Below, one piece after another: positions 46,977 through 55,702 of a DNA stretch of 64,000 nucleotides. The stretch spans positions 627,135-691,134 of the forward strand of contig NZ_RQPJ01000003.1 in NCBI RefSeq assembly GCF_003957295.1. The letters run 5' to 3'. The DNA is from Arenibacter aquaticus. GTDB taxonomy: Bacteria > Bacteroidota > Bacteroidia > Flavobacteriales > Flavobacteriaceae. Numbering within the stretch: the stretch's first letter is position 1; each line of letters begins with the position of its first letter. A program made the translations under genes and the position numbers. The notes beneath the pieces were generated by a model. It worked only from the letters and a program-made list of their open reading frames with translations. It had not been told where the DNA came from and searched no databases.

Positions 46977-47795
46977 ATGAAAAAATTAATAACCCTAAGC
47001 AGTATTCTCATTGTTACTGCCCATGTATATCCACAAAAGGATAGAACAATCGATACCATTTATACCAACGATCAAAAGATTGTTTCCTTGTTTTTTCCCG
47101 ACCCCATTCGACAGGGTATAACTGGAACTCCCAATTATACTTTCAGTTATAATCGTGAAAAAGAGCAGTCTTTTGGATTGCTTCAGTCCACCACTGGGGA
47201 AGAAAGCAATCTCCTGGTCATTACCAGCCGTGGCAAAGTGTATTCCTATATACTGCGCCACTCCCAGAAACTGGAAAAACTCCATTACTTCATCGATTCC
47301 ACGGAAAGCATAGGTCATGAACATAAAAGTTCACACCCCAATACAGGTACTTCAACCAAAACTATCCAGAAGAGCAAAACAGATTCTTTGGGCAAGGAAA
47401 TATATTCTAAACTCTGTAGTCAATTGCTCGGAAACCCAAGGTCCTATAACCAAATAAAGTATAGGGACGGGCTTACGATCCGTATGGCGAAAAGTGTTTA
47501 TTATGCCAACGAGGTATACGTGGTATTTGAAATAGAAAACAATTCCAAAATCGACTTCGAGATCAACACCTTGAACCTGTATACAGTAAATGGCAACAAT
47601 AAACGCAAGTCGTCCTATCAAAAGCTTCTACTTTCCCCAATTTATGAGTATAAAATTCCAGCATTAGTTCCAAAAGGCCAGAGTGTTCAATTTGTATGTG
47701 TATATCCCAAATTTACTTTGGGCAAAAATGAAAAGCTTATGGTCACATTGAAAGAACTGAATGGGGCTAGGGATGTGGTGGCCAAATGGAAGTGA
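46977..47795 (+). CDS. traN: TraN-like (DUF4138) outer-envelope protein, VirB9-type
   Basis: A 272-residue protein with a signal peptide (about 1-18) and the DUF4138 features TIYTNDQKIVSLFFPDPI, LLVITSRGKVYSYILR and YYANEVYVVFEIENNSKIDF. TraN corresponds functionally to VirB9 and closes the recognised transfer operon. No TraO, TraP or TraQ gene follows; instead the DNA turns AT-rich and holds accessory genes. Confidence 0.88.
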   Translation: MKKLITLSSILIVTAHVYPQKDRTIDTIYTNDQKIVSLFFPDPIRQGITGTPNYTFSYNREKEQSFGLLQSTTGEESNLLVITSRGKVYSYILRHSQKLEKLHYFIDSTESIGHEHKSSHPNTGTSTKTIQKSKTDSLGKEIYSKLCSQLLGNPRSYNQIKYRDGLTIRMAKSVYYANEVYVVFEIENNSKIDFEINTLNLYTVNGNNKRKSSYQKLLLSPIYEYKIPALVPKGQSVQFVCVYPKFTLGKNEKLMVTLKELNGARDVVAKWK

Positions 47796-48147
47796 ACACC
47801 CTTAAGTAAAGTTAGAAAATAGGGATTCAGAGCAATGTTAACATGATAAAACAAGAATCATCAACCTTTTGTCTAGTTTAATTTTAAGATAGAATTTTAG
47901 TTTAGATCCACATTCATAGTAGCTAATCGAAATTTAAACTAGCTAAGAATTCTAATTTATAGTCTATTTTGTTATATTTAAATCAATTATAACTTCCTGT
48001 TTGCTCTATTTCTCGTTAGAGAATATACAACTCCATTAAACCATTAAGAATAAATCAAATTTGGGTACTATAAAATCCAAATTTAGATGTGGTAAATATT
48101 AAATTTCTTCTGATGAGTATTTTTACTAAATTTAAATAAATTTATTT
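47796..48147. other. AT-rich spacer after the tra operon
   Basis: No gene is seen. Base composition falls sharply in G+C against the tra genes and stays low through the following two plus-strand genes, which suggests an insertion of foreign DNA at the end of the transfer operon. Confidence 0.4.
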
Positions 48148-48915
48148 ATGGAAGTTCATTTTGACAACATAAAGGAAAATATTATTAATGAAATAAACTG
48201 TGCCAAATTTTCAATTTATGTATGTGTTGCTTGGGTGAGTGAGAACTTTATTATAAAAGAGCTTACCAATTGTTTGAAGTTAGGGATTCAAGTTGAGCTT
48301 TTAGTGAATTATGACGATAAATTCGATTATTCTAAGCATAAATTTGAAGACTTTATTTCGAATGGCGGCAGATTATTTTTATTTGACACAAATACAAAGT
48401 TGATGCATAACAAATTTTGTATTCTTGACTTATCCACGACTATCACAGGTTCATTCAATTGGACCTATTCAGGAACAAAACATGAAGAAAACATAATTAT
48501 TGAAAGAAAGAATATTGATTATGCCCATTTGTTTGCGAAACAATTTGTTAAATTAAAAAGGCAATCCACATTATTTTCCAACTTTTTCACTGGAAATGCT
48601 GATTTGTATCGTCATGTCAAGGTAAGCTATGAAACAAAAGAAAGTAGTCATCCAGGTCTACATTCGTTAACTTTAGTGTTTAGGGAAGGTTCAAAAGAAT
48701 TTACTACTACAGTATTGAAAAGTAAATTCGAAGAAGCTCTTGGTCATAAAAATTATCCAAGGGAAATCTTAGGTTTCTGGAAATTAACGACAGAGTATTT
48801 CTCAGACCAGTTTACTGGTGAGCAAATGTTAGAGTTTTATGAATTTATTTGTGTTGAAAATAGGTTTAAAGGAATTTTGAGGGTAGATTTAGATGACAAA
48901 TTTGGACGTAAATAG
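48148..48915 (+). CDS. Phospholipase D-like protein with one HKD motif
   Basis: A 255-residue soluble protein. The HKD motif is H87-N-K89, D94 with G101-S-F-N104 after it, all as expected for the PLD superfamily. Only one motif is present, so an active enzyme would need to dimerise, as Nuc-type nucleases do. The C-terminal 120 residues are unassigned. It has a lower G+C content than the tra genes, which suggests recent gain. PLD-like proteins of this kind act as nucleases or lipid hydrolases in mobile elements and defence, so the role is open. Confidence 0.75.
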   Translation: MEVHFDNIKENIINEINCAKFSIYVCVAWVSENFIIKELTNCLKLGIQVELLVNYDDKFDYSKHKFEDFISNGGRLFLFDTNTKLMHNKFCILDLSTTITGSFNWTYSGTKHEENIIIERKNIDYAHLFAKQFVKLKRQSTLFSNFFTGNADLYRHVKVSYETKESSHPGLHSLTLVFREGSKEFTTTVLKSKFEEALGHKNYPREILGFWKLTTEYFSDQFTGEQMLEFYEFICVENRFKGILRVDLDDKFGRK

Positions 48916-49193
48916 CTTTTATACAAATATTTAAAAAAATATCATTATCTAAAAAACAGTTCCCTTAGAATTAAATGACGACCTTTAAGTAAAATAAGAC
49001 TTATTGTGGGTGAAATGCGATTCTTAGAAGGTTAGGTGAGGATAATATTTTATCCGCTTATGAAATTAAGAAACTCAGCACAGTCGTTTTGGAAACTTCA
49101 ACCTTAAAAAGAGTTGACCAATTATGGTAAAAGTTTATTTAAACTTTAGTTTGATAGATTAACTGTATAAGTAAAATAACTAAAAATTATATC

Positions 49194-49478
49194 ATGAATC
49201 CCTATGATGTTTTAATGGTTTTTGTAGGTTTCGTTTTAGGCATAATAGTATCAATTATAATTGCCTATCATTCAAATAAATTGGCGGACAAGGCACTGAA
49301 AAGGGCTGTCAATACAATTGTCAAAGAATTACCGAAAGCTACTGCTACGGCAGTAGAAACCAATCAAAAAGAAAAAATTGGAATTAATATTTTGTCTCTT
49401 GCTTTAAATCTCATAACAACCGAAAAAGCTATTAATTTTCTCAAAGGGATAAATAAGAAAGAAAAAGAGCAAGGATGA
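49194..49478 (+). CDS. Small membrane-anchored hypothetical protein
   Basis: A 94-residue protein with one N-terminal membrane helix (about 6-26, VLMVFVGFVLGIIVSIIIAY) and a charged C-terminal tail rich in Lys. No family was recognised. It lies 278 bp after the PLD-like gene, in the same AT-rich insertion and direction. It may be cargo or part of a two-gene module. The frame has normal coding character, but its function is unknown. Confidence 0.5.
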   Translation: MNPYDVLMVFVGFVLGIIVSIIIAYHSNKLADKALKRAVNTIVKELPKATATAVETNQKEKIGINILSLALNLITTEKAINFLKGINKKEKEQG

Positions 49479-49533
49479 AGACATATTCCAATTAACGAAA
49501 ATAATAGTTTGCCTCCCAAATATTATTTCTATT

Positions 49534-50316
49534 TCAATTCCCTGCCTCCCCATACAACTCCCTTCCCCACTCTGCCAAATCCCTTTCAGGATAATCTGGG
49601 TTGTGGAACAAGCTTTCAAATTCCCCCAACAGTTCCTTCACCGCTTTTTTATCCGTGATACGGATACGGGTCTCATAGTTGTTTCTGGTTCCATTGGCGG
49701 TAAAATTCAAGGAGCCCAGATAGGCAATCTCATCATCGATCAGATAGAGTTTTCCGTGAATAAATGGATGCGAATAGGAGTTGCTCTCAGGAGTCAAGAA
49801 TACTCTAAAAGGAAATAGTTGCCGATAGGAATAAAGGTAAATTGTAGTATTCTTGATCCTTTTGGAGTAGTTACGGATCAAAAACCATAGCAATAGCAAA
49901 GGTATTCCCGTCCATAGTACCATTCTATCTTGTAATTTAAAGGCCATTACAAAAAGTACCGCGATCATTGTCCATAATAAAATGTACAGTAAGCGCTTTC
50001 TGAGAATCAATTTCGACCGCAGTGCCTTTGCTTCTTCATCAATAAATATGTCCTGAATTATCAATTGGTGTATATTCCTTTGCCAGTCCCCATAGAAATC
50101 CGCTATATCATCCATTGTTATCAGTTGTACATCAATATCCCTATGGTGTAGATCGATCAATTTTCTCACCAGAGCAGCAGACATATAGGGCGACATCACT
50201 TTTACGGAACGTTTTGCATTTTGGAGTTCTTCCATTAATTTCCTTCCTGCTCCCGTCCCGACATAAACATCACATATGGCCTTGTTATAATACATAGTAC
50301 CGGCATTTATGAACAC
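49534..50316 (-). CDS. Membrane-embedded phospholipase D-like protein
   Basis: A 260-residue protein (an ATG at 50295, MYYNKAICDV, is a possible later start). A PLD-like N-terminal half has VYVGTGAGRKLMEELQNAKR. Two membrane helices sit in the middle (about 110-126 and 132-148). The only HKD motif is H187-G-K189, D194 followed by G201-S-L-N204. The helices split the PLD fold, placing the active half on one side of the membrane. It is the first of a long run of minus-strand genes with the coupling protein. A role in transfer, surface exclusion or host-cell modification is possible, but none is shown. Confidence 0.75.
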   Translation of the reverse strand: MFINAGTMYYNKAICDVYVGTGAGRKLMEELQNAKRSVKVMSPYMSAALVRKLIDLHHRDIDVQLITMDDIADFYGDWQRNIHQLIIQDIFIDEEAKALRSKLILRKRLLYILLWTMIAVLFVMAFKLQDRMVLWTGIPLLLLWFLIRNYSKRIKNTTIYLYSYRQLFPFRVFLTPESNSYSHPFIHGKLYLIDDEIAYLGSLNFTANGTRNNYETRIRITDKKAVKELLGEFESLFHNPDYPERDLAEWGRELYGEAGN

Positions 50317-50392
50317 CCATTAAGTTACGAAATCGCCCTTTCAAAATAAAGTGAAATTCAGATATAGATAATTAGTTATCAACAAATTGCAC

Positions 50393-51994
50393 TTACTTGG
50401 ATTTTAATTTCAGGAACCTTCTGACGTCCAAATGGATCTTTTCAAAATTCTCTTTTATTGCTCCTGCCCCTGCAGTGAATTTGGCATCCGGAAGGTCTTT
50501 GGTGATGTTGGGCAATGGAAATTTTACTTTTTTGTCCTTACCGTCGGCAAAGGCGATGAACTCCCCTTCCCTCAACCTAAAGAATTTCTCGGCCCTTACC
50601 TTGCTCACCTCACGTTCCCCCCTTGTGATCCTGGTATCAAATTTCAGAATATTCTCCCCCCTACTAACACTTCTTGTGGGCCGTTTTACGATCTCGAAAA
50701 AACGTTCATAATACCTGGCCGTATCCGGATCGTTTGCCTTTCCGAAGAATTGGTAGGATAGGTTGCTCAAAATGGCGCGACTTGCCTTATCGCCGTACAT
50801 CATATCATTTTGGATCTTGTCCTGCAGCACATAAATAGTGGCAATATCATAACTTCTTAGGGTGGCAGGGATTCTGTGCATATTGAGGAGGCGAATGGTT
50901 GGGGCCTCTTCCATCAAGACAAAAGAAGGATTTCGTCCGCGTATACTGATCTGTTTGGTGATGGTGTGCATAATGGTCGCGATAACCGGGGAGTACGCGG
51001 TTTCGTATTGGGGATTATTCACTATGGAAACCACGCAGGGGTGCTTGGGGTTGTTGATGTCCAATGGCACCTCGTCGGCTGAAAGTGCCATAAATATGCG
51101 TTGGGTGCTTATTTTTTTAAGGGCATTGGCCAAGGTGGCCATTACCCCAGCTGTCTGGCGTTCGGAATCCTTACCGGAGATAAAGGCATCGGCCATGGCT
51201 TTGGCCGTATAATCGGAACTCAGGAACTTGATAAGGTTAGGGGTATCCAGATACTGATAGATGGCAATGAGATGTGGCAGGGTACAATAGTTCCCATAGT
51301 CTGTCTTCAACTTCCATATCAAACCGCCCAATAGCCCTTCCACGGCATCGTTAAAGAATTTGGAGGAGCCCATGGCAACGGATTCGCGCTGCTCCAACAG
51401 ATTTTCCAGAAGCACCCTGGAGACCTCGTTAACACTTTCCTCATCCTTCATATACCTTGGCGCTATGGGATTCACCCGGCCATGGATATCGTCAAAAGAA
51501 ATGATATGGAAGGGAATGTTGGCCTCCTTATAAAGGGGGTAGGCCATTTCCGTGATCTCAAAATCCTTGTAGTCATGGATGACCCCTGAAAATCCATGTT
51601 TACAGAAATGTTCCAAAAAACCGTAAACCACGCTTTGGGTTTTACCGCTTCCCGCAGCACCAATAATGGAAGCCCCTCGACGGATATTTCCAAGTACCAA
51701 GTTTCCGTTCAAGAGGTTGAACTTCACCCTGAAACGTTCCGGCTCCTTAGCGGTGCTAAAATCATAGTTGAAACCTATAAAAAGTAACAGGTTCAATAGC
51801 TGCAACGGCAACAACCACCATATCATTAGCTTGGCAAAAACCAGCCACCCGTGCAGCGATTGTAAAGCCCCTCCCAATACCACCATTATCAGGACATTTT
51901 GGACGAAGGGATACTTTCCGTGCTTATAGGAGGTGTACATGATGGACATGGCAACAACATAGATACCAATGGAAATTAGAACGGTATGGTTCAT
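50393..51994 (-). CDS. VirD4/TraG-type coupling ATPase (T4CP)
   Basis: A 533-residue inner-membrane ATPase. Three membrane helices occur in the first 75 residues, then Walker A GAAGSGKT at 112-119 and Walker B in SFVLMEEAPTIRL near 360. The TraM-recognition/TraD-like part includes IATIYVLQDKIQND, the usual alternative to IVLQSxxQL. It connects the relaxase-DNA complex to the TraG-powered channel. It is co-directional with the relaxase gene, 40 bp downstream of it. Confidence 0.9.
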   Translation of the reverse strand: MNHTVLISIGIYVVAMSIMYTSYKHGKYPFVQNVLIMVVLGGALQSLHGWLVFAKLMIWWLLPLQLLNLLLFIGFNYDFSTAKEPERFRVKFNLLNGNLVLGNIRRGASIIGAAGSGKTQSVVYGFLEHFCKHGFSGVIHDYKDFEITEMAYPLYKEANIPFHIISFDDIHGRVNPIAPRYMKDEESVNEVSRVLLENLLEQRESVAMGSSKFFNDAVEGLLGGLIWKLKTDYGNYCTLPHLIAIYQYLDTPNLIKFLSSDYTAKAMADAFISGKDSERQTAGVMATLANALKKISTQRIFMALSADEVPLDINNPKHPCVVSIVNNPQYETAYSPVIATIMHTITKQISIRGRNPSFVLMEEAPTIRLLNMHRIPATLRSYDIATIYVLQDKIQNDMMYGDKASRAILSNLSYQFFGKANDPDTARYYERFFEIVKRPTRSVSRGENILKFDTRITRGEREVSKVRAEKFFRLREGEFIAFADGKDKKVKFPLPNITKDLPDAKFTAGAGAIKENFEKIHLDVRRFLKLKSK

Positions 51995-52034
51995 CTCAAA
52001 TTAATTTTACCAAGTTTTGTATAGCTCCCTATTT

Positions 52035-53060
52035 TCATAATCCAATGGTACTTGAGGATTTGGCCACATCAACGGTCTTTTTAAATTGTTTGATCGCTTT
52101 CAGGGCTACTTCCACTTTGTTCGTGGGAATATTGAGCCTTGGTACCTGTACCCCTGCGGTCCCTAAAATTTTAAAGGCGGCGCTCCTCTCATTGACAGGC
52201 AATCCCAAGAGGTGGGCAAAATATTTTTTCGGATCCTTAACAAAGGCCTTGTGGGCACTATAGGATTCAACATAGTTCCTATTGTATTTGAACAAGGTAT
52301 CGAACCTCTTTTCTGCAGCTGCATAAAACCGGTCCCTATTAAAACCTCGCTTTACTATTTTGCCGTTCAGGACAGTCTCAGACTCCCTGTATTTGCTTCC
52401 TGGGGAAAGGCTGTACCTGTTGGAAATATCCTTTCTGCTTACAATTATATGTACATGGGTCTGTAGACCAGGCTTTTTCATTCCCTGGGCCACTACTTCC
52501 CCATTGATCCGGTGCGGGATATTTTTATTGAGTCTGGCTATTTTCTTCTTAATGGACTTTACATCTGTAGTAAGCTCGCCACGTTCCACCTTTCTGAGGT
52601 CGTGTTCCAATTTTACGATCTTGGCCCGGTAGGGTTGGTTTTCCTTGACTTCTTTATCGAAACCCTTAAAAGTGCGCTCATACTCCACCTTGGCATAATA
52701 TTTAATGTTGTTTACGGACACCGGTCTATCCCTATAGAAAGACGCAGCATAATCTTTCATGACTTCGCGGACATATTGTTTAAGGAGTTTTGGATCGTTA
52801 TTGATATGCTTTAATTCCCGCTTGCTGGGATTGATGGTAATAGAAAAGAATTTGGGTTCCCGCTTTTTAAGTTTTGCCGTATTGCCATCTATTTCCTTGA
52901 TCACCTTTTCTGGATCAATCCGGTCATGTCTACGACCAAAAAAATGCTCTTGAAGTTCGGGTTGTTTTCCTTCGTTTTCTTTTTGCAGATAGGCCACAAA
53001 ATCGGAACAGCTCTGGGAAAAGGTTTCGTTAAGATGCTGTTTGGTGATACTTATATACAT
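52035..53060 (-). CDS. MobB-like relaxase (DUF5712 family)
   Basis: A 341-residue protein matching the DUF5712/MobB group: N-terminal MYISITKQHLNETFSQSCSD, a central coiled-coil-rich part, and QTHVHIIVSRKD near residues 205-216, which supplies the HxH metal site of an HUH-type relaxase. Its SLSPGSKYRESETVLNGKIV stretch also fits the family. It would nick DNA at oriT and lead the strand through the coupling protein. It lies 4 bp after the accessory mobilisation gene. Confidence 0.85.
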   Translation of the reverse strand: MYISITKQHLNETFSQSCSDFVAYLQKENEGKQPELQEHFFGRRHDRIDPEKVIKEIDGNTAKLKKREPKFFSITINPSKRELKHINNDPKLLKQYVREVMKDYAASFYRDRPVSVNNIKYYAKVEYERTFKGFDKEVKENQPYRAKIVKLEHDLRKVERGELTTDVKSIKKKIARLNKNIPHRINGEVVAQGMKKPGLQTHVHIIVSRKDISNRYSLSPGSKYRESETVLNGKIVKRGFNRDRFYAAAEKRFDTLFKYNRNYVESYSAHKAFVKDPKKYFAHLLGLPVNERSAAFKILGTAGVQVPRLNIPTNKVEVALKAIKQFKKTVDVAKSSSTIGL

Positions 53061-53064
53061 AGTC

Positions 53065-53619
53065 CTAATGTTTAGCTATTTTAGTTTTTAGTTTCTCGAA
53101 TTCCTCTACGCTCATTTCCAATTGTAACCGCGGTTTTCCAAAACCACCCTTCACCAATTGCACCTTGTTCAATAGGTCAATAAATTGAAGTCTCAATTGC
53201 CCATAATCCCGTTTAAGATCGGTATGCTCCCTTTCCATTTCTATGGCCCTTTCCACCTTTTTAAAGAACATCTCTTTTTCGGGGTCGGCTTCCTTCCCCT
53301 CCATCAGTAAAGGAGCCTGTCCACTTTTCTTTTGTGGGGAGGATTCGAACAGCAGTTCCAGCATGGTCTTGGTCGGGAGTACCCCGTGCGTTTCAATGTT
53401 CTTCATCATGGCGGCCATGGCATTGAATCTTTTCTTGATCAGGTTGGCAATGGTCCTACCATTGGGGCCGAAAGATTCCTTTGGGGAAATCTCGTTATAA
53501 ACAAAAAAATCCAACATTGTTTGTAACGCTTCCGTATGGGTTTTGAACAACCGCTTCGAGAATTTCTGGAACTGCCGTGCCGTATCAATTTTAAACCGTA
53601 TGTTGCTGAAAGTTTCCAA
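53065..53619 (-). CDS. BfmA/BtgA-like mobilisation accessory protein
   Basis: A 184-residue protein with an N-terminal ribbon-helix-helix-like part (FKIDTARQFQKFSKRLFKTH) and the stretch EISPKESFGPNGRTIANLIK that marks BfmA/BtgA proteins. A long helical C-terminal part is rich in charged residues. It should bind oriT and recruit the relaxase encoded just downstream. The upstream spacer (53620-53840) is where the origin is expected. Confidence 0.78.
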   Translation of the reverse strand: METFSNIRFKIDTARQFQKFSKRLFKTHTEALQTMLDFFVYNEISPKESFGPNGRTIANLIKKRFNAMAAMMKNIETHGVLPTKTMLELLFESSPQKKSGQAPLLMEGKEADPEKEMFFKKVERAIEMEREHTDLKRDYGQLRLQFIDLLNKVQLVKGGFGKPRLQLEMSVEEFEKLKTKIAKH

Positions 53620-54179
53620 AATAGTTGTCTAAATTTTTTATTGCCGCAAATTCTGTCGTGTTTATTGGGGTTTTCGCGCCGTTTGTCGCAAAACTCTTTG
53701 TGTCTAATCCTCAATTATTGAAACATTCAAATTTAAACAACTAATAATCAGTTAATTACAATAAAAACAAACTAAACAACGTCGCAACGCGTGTTGTCCT
53801 CTTGCTATTCCTTTTTTTCGCCGGGGCGAAAAATTTTTATGTCTTAGATGAAGTTAGTGGGTCCAGTTTCCTTCCTGTGGCCCGTGGAAAATTTTAAGAG
53901 TAATGAAGTAGGATTTTTGAAGAATTTCCAATGGAATCGAAGAAATCATGAGAATGTTTTAAACCGGACGATTCCCCCAACATGGAGCCATGGGATCAAA
54001 AAACAAAAGGACCTCAGATCCCAAAAGTCATTAGCCTTAAAAATTGAAGATCAAATGGATTAAGGCCTTACCAAATACCCTTAAGGCAATGTGTTAAAAA
54101 TTACCTAATTGTTCCATTGAACAATCCATATTTATCTATTTTCGCCCTTCTCTGTTTACTAGTTTATGGTAATGTAGAA
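53620..54179. other. Intergenic region with candidate oriT dyads
   Basis: Two dyads lie at 53785-53833: CAAC-GCGT-GTTG (53785-53796) and the stem TTTTTCGCC/GGCGAAAAA (53814-53822 and 53825-53833). Origins of transfer usually lie upstream of mobilisation genes and have such dyads. A 71-codon frame at 53848-54063 (+) is not convincing as a gene. Confidence 0.4.
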
Positions 54180-54212
54180 AAAGAGGGCGGTTCTTGGTGG
54201 TGCGCCCTCTTT
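54180..54212 (-). terminator. Terminator after the DUF6876-like gene
   Basis: A 10-bp perfect stem (54180-54189 with 54203-54212) with a 13-nt loop is followed on the minus strand by a T-run. It lies just past the stop codon of the minus-strand gene at 54218. Its core AGAGGGCG recurs in the ssb terminator at 54635. Confidence 0.75.
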
Positions 54213-54217
54213 GTTGT

Positions 54218-54598
54218 TCAATACTCGCTTGGCAGCATCAGGGTATTGTCCACAAAGAACAATCTAATTTCTTCCAAGGGAAAGTCGGTCACATGATAGT
54301 TGTGGGTCTCAAAGATGTTCCCATTGCCATCGCTGTAATCAATTTTGGCCCCATATCCCCTAACTTCCCTTTCCTCTTCCGAAAACTTTTTGAAGTCGAT
54401 GGTAATAAACCGACTTTTATCCATCAGGCTTTTGGCGATTACCGAGGTATCGGTGACTAACCAAAAGCATTCACCGGCCTGGGCAAGATATTTTATGCCC
54501 TCCGTAAATCTAGTATTTAGAAGGGGCATTTTAAAAAGTCTTAGCGAACCGTTAAAATGTTGTAACCCTTTCTTTAATTCTATATGTTTGGCATCCAT
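54218..54598 (-). CDS. DUF6876-like conserved conjugative-element protein
   Basis: A 126-residue soluble protein with NTRFTEGIKYLAQAGECFWL near residue 30 and FITIDFKKFSEEE near 75. This pattern is seen in DUF6876 proteins that recur in Bacteroidetes conjugative elements near ssb. The function is unknown. It has its own terminator and lies downstream of ssb in the same direction. Confidence 0.7.
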   Translation of the reverse strand: MDAKHIELKKGLQHFNGSLRLFKMPLLNTRFTEGIKYLAQAGECFWLVTDTSVIAKSLMDKSRFITIDFKKFSEEEREVRGYGAKIDYSDGNGNIFETHNYHVTDFPLEEIRLFFVDNTLMLPSEY

Positions 54599-54634
54599 TA
54601 TCGATATAGTTTTATTTGATAGTGAAAAAACAAT

Positions 54635-54666
54635 AAGAGGGCGTTTAATTTCGGGGACGCCCTCTT
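54635..54666 (-). terminator. Terminator after ssb
   Basis: A 9-bp stem (54635-54643 with 54658-54666) and 14-nt loop, extended by AAT/ATT, is followed on the minus strand by TTATTGTTTTTTC. It ends the ssb transcript. Confidence 0.75.
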
Positions 54667-54681
54667 TATTGTATTACTCCT

Positions 54682-55020
54682 TTAGGACCTACCTCCCAAT
54701 AATAAGATCTCATCGGCGACCACTTCGGTCACATAGCGGGTAGTACCGTCCTTGGATTCGTAGTTCCTGTTCTTAAGTTTTCCGGCCAGGCCGATTTCCT
54801 TTCCCTTGGCGGCGTACTTCTCCACAATCTCTGCGGTCTTTCCCCAAGCAACAATACTGTGCCAGTCCGTATCCTGCACCTTCTCTCCTTTTTTGTTTTT
54901 GTAGTGCTCATTGGTGGCCAACTGGAATCGGGCCAATTTTTTGCCACTTTCAAGATTGGTGACCACAGGGTCTTCCCCTATGTTCCCGATCAACTGTACA
55001 TGATTTCTTAATTTACTCAT
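54682..55020 (-). CDS. ssb: Single-stranded DNA-binding protein
   Basis: A 112-residue OB-fold protein. LRNHVQLIGNIGEDPVVTNL and GKKLARFQLATNEHYKNKKG, then DTDWHSIVAWGKTAEIVEKY, are typical SSB motifs. There is no acidic C-terminal tail for partner binding, so this is a short element-encoded SSB that probably coats the transferred strand and does not replace chromosomal SSB. It is flanked by a structured spacer upstream and a terminator downstream. Confidence 0.93.
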   Translation of the reverse strand: MSKLRNHVQLIGNIGEDPVVTNLESGKKLARFQLATNEHYKNKKGEKVQDTDWHSIVAWGKTAEIVEKYAAKGKEIGLAGKLKNRNYESKDGTTRYVTEVVADEILLLGGRS

Positions 55021-55702
55021 AATTGAAAAAGATTATGTCCATGCTACTATGGACGGTTAATAATTGATTTTAAATGATTTACTTATTATATCCCGCACGT
55101 TTTCCTTGGCTGCGAGGTGCAGCCTATTTTGATTTTTTTGTGACGTTTTATTTTTAATGCTTGGATTTGATTTCATGACTTTCTGTTTTTGATTTACTTC
55201 CCATAGAGCTCTCACTGTTACCTTTTTTGATGCCATGCCGATACAATATTCGATCTTGGCAAGACGTATAAATAAGATCTCGCCTTGGGGCGGGACTGGT
55301 TTATGCCGTCGAAAAGAGCGAATGTTGTTGATTCGCTATCGTAAAAAAGGTACGGGAGCTCGGATAGTGGGGATACAAAAGCCGTTCATGGAAGAATGCC
55401 AAGGCCTATAAAACGGCGCAAAATGCATATATGGGATTCCTCTTAGGTGCTAATCTAGCAAAACCGATAGTTCCAATATTGGCAGATATCATTATTTAGA
55501 TGGAAGGCCAGGCGGACTTGGGCAAGGGGTTCCGGGAAAGGCATTGCAGGATACGTAAGGACTCCCATGGAACCCTTGTTCGTGTCCAAGACATGCCCGA
55601 GGCGCTTTGCCCTGCACCCGTTTTTCAGGGAGCCGGGTAATGGGCCGCAGGTTCTGCCCCAGGGGACCAACATAGTTCAATTAGTTGTTCAGGTCGCCCA
55701 TC
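55021..55702. other. Long spacer upstream of ssb, with hairpin
   Basis: No intact gene is seen. GGCTGC/GCAGCC (55108-55113 and 55119-55124) form a hairpin followed by a T-rich run on the plus strand. Several short frames on both strands between 55455 and 55700 do not look real. A coding remnant is noted separately at 55368-55499. Confidence 0.4.
55368..55499 (+). pseudogene. Possible C-terminal gene remnant
   Basis: An in-frame stretch of 43 codons without a start, ending in TAG, reads WGYKSRSWKNAKAYKTAQNA followed by a hydrophobic segment and stop. It begins just after a stop codon and looks protein-like, so it could be a decayed gene end. No family was recognised, and chance is possible. 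Confidence 0.2.

Noticed and set aside
53848-54063. 71-codon frame on the plus strand near the relaxase
   Set aside because: No recognisable domain, atypical composition, and it lies in the expected oriT region.
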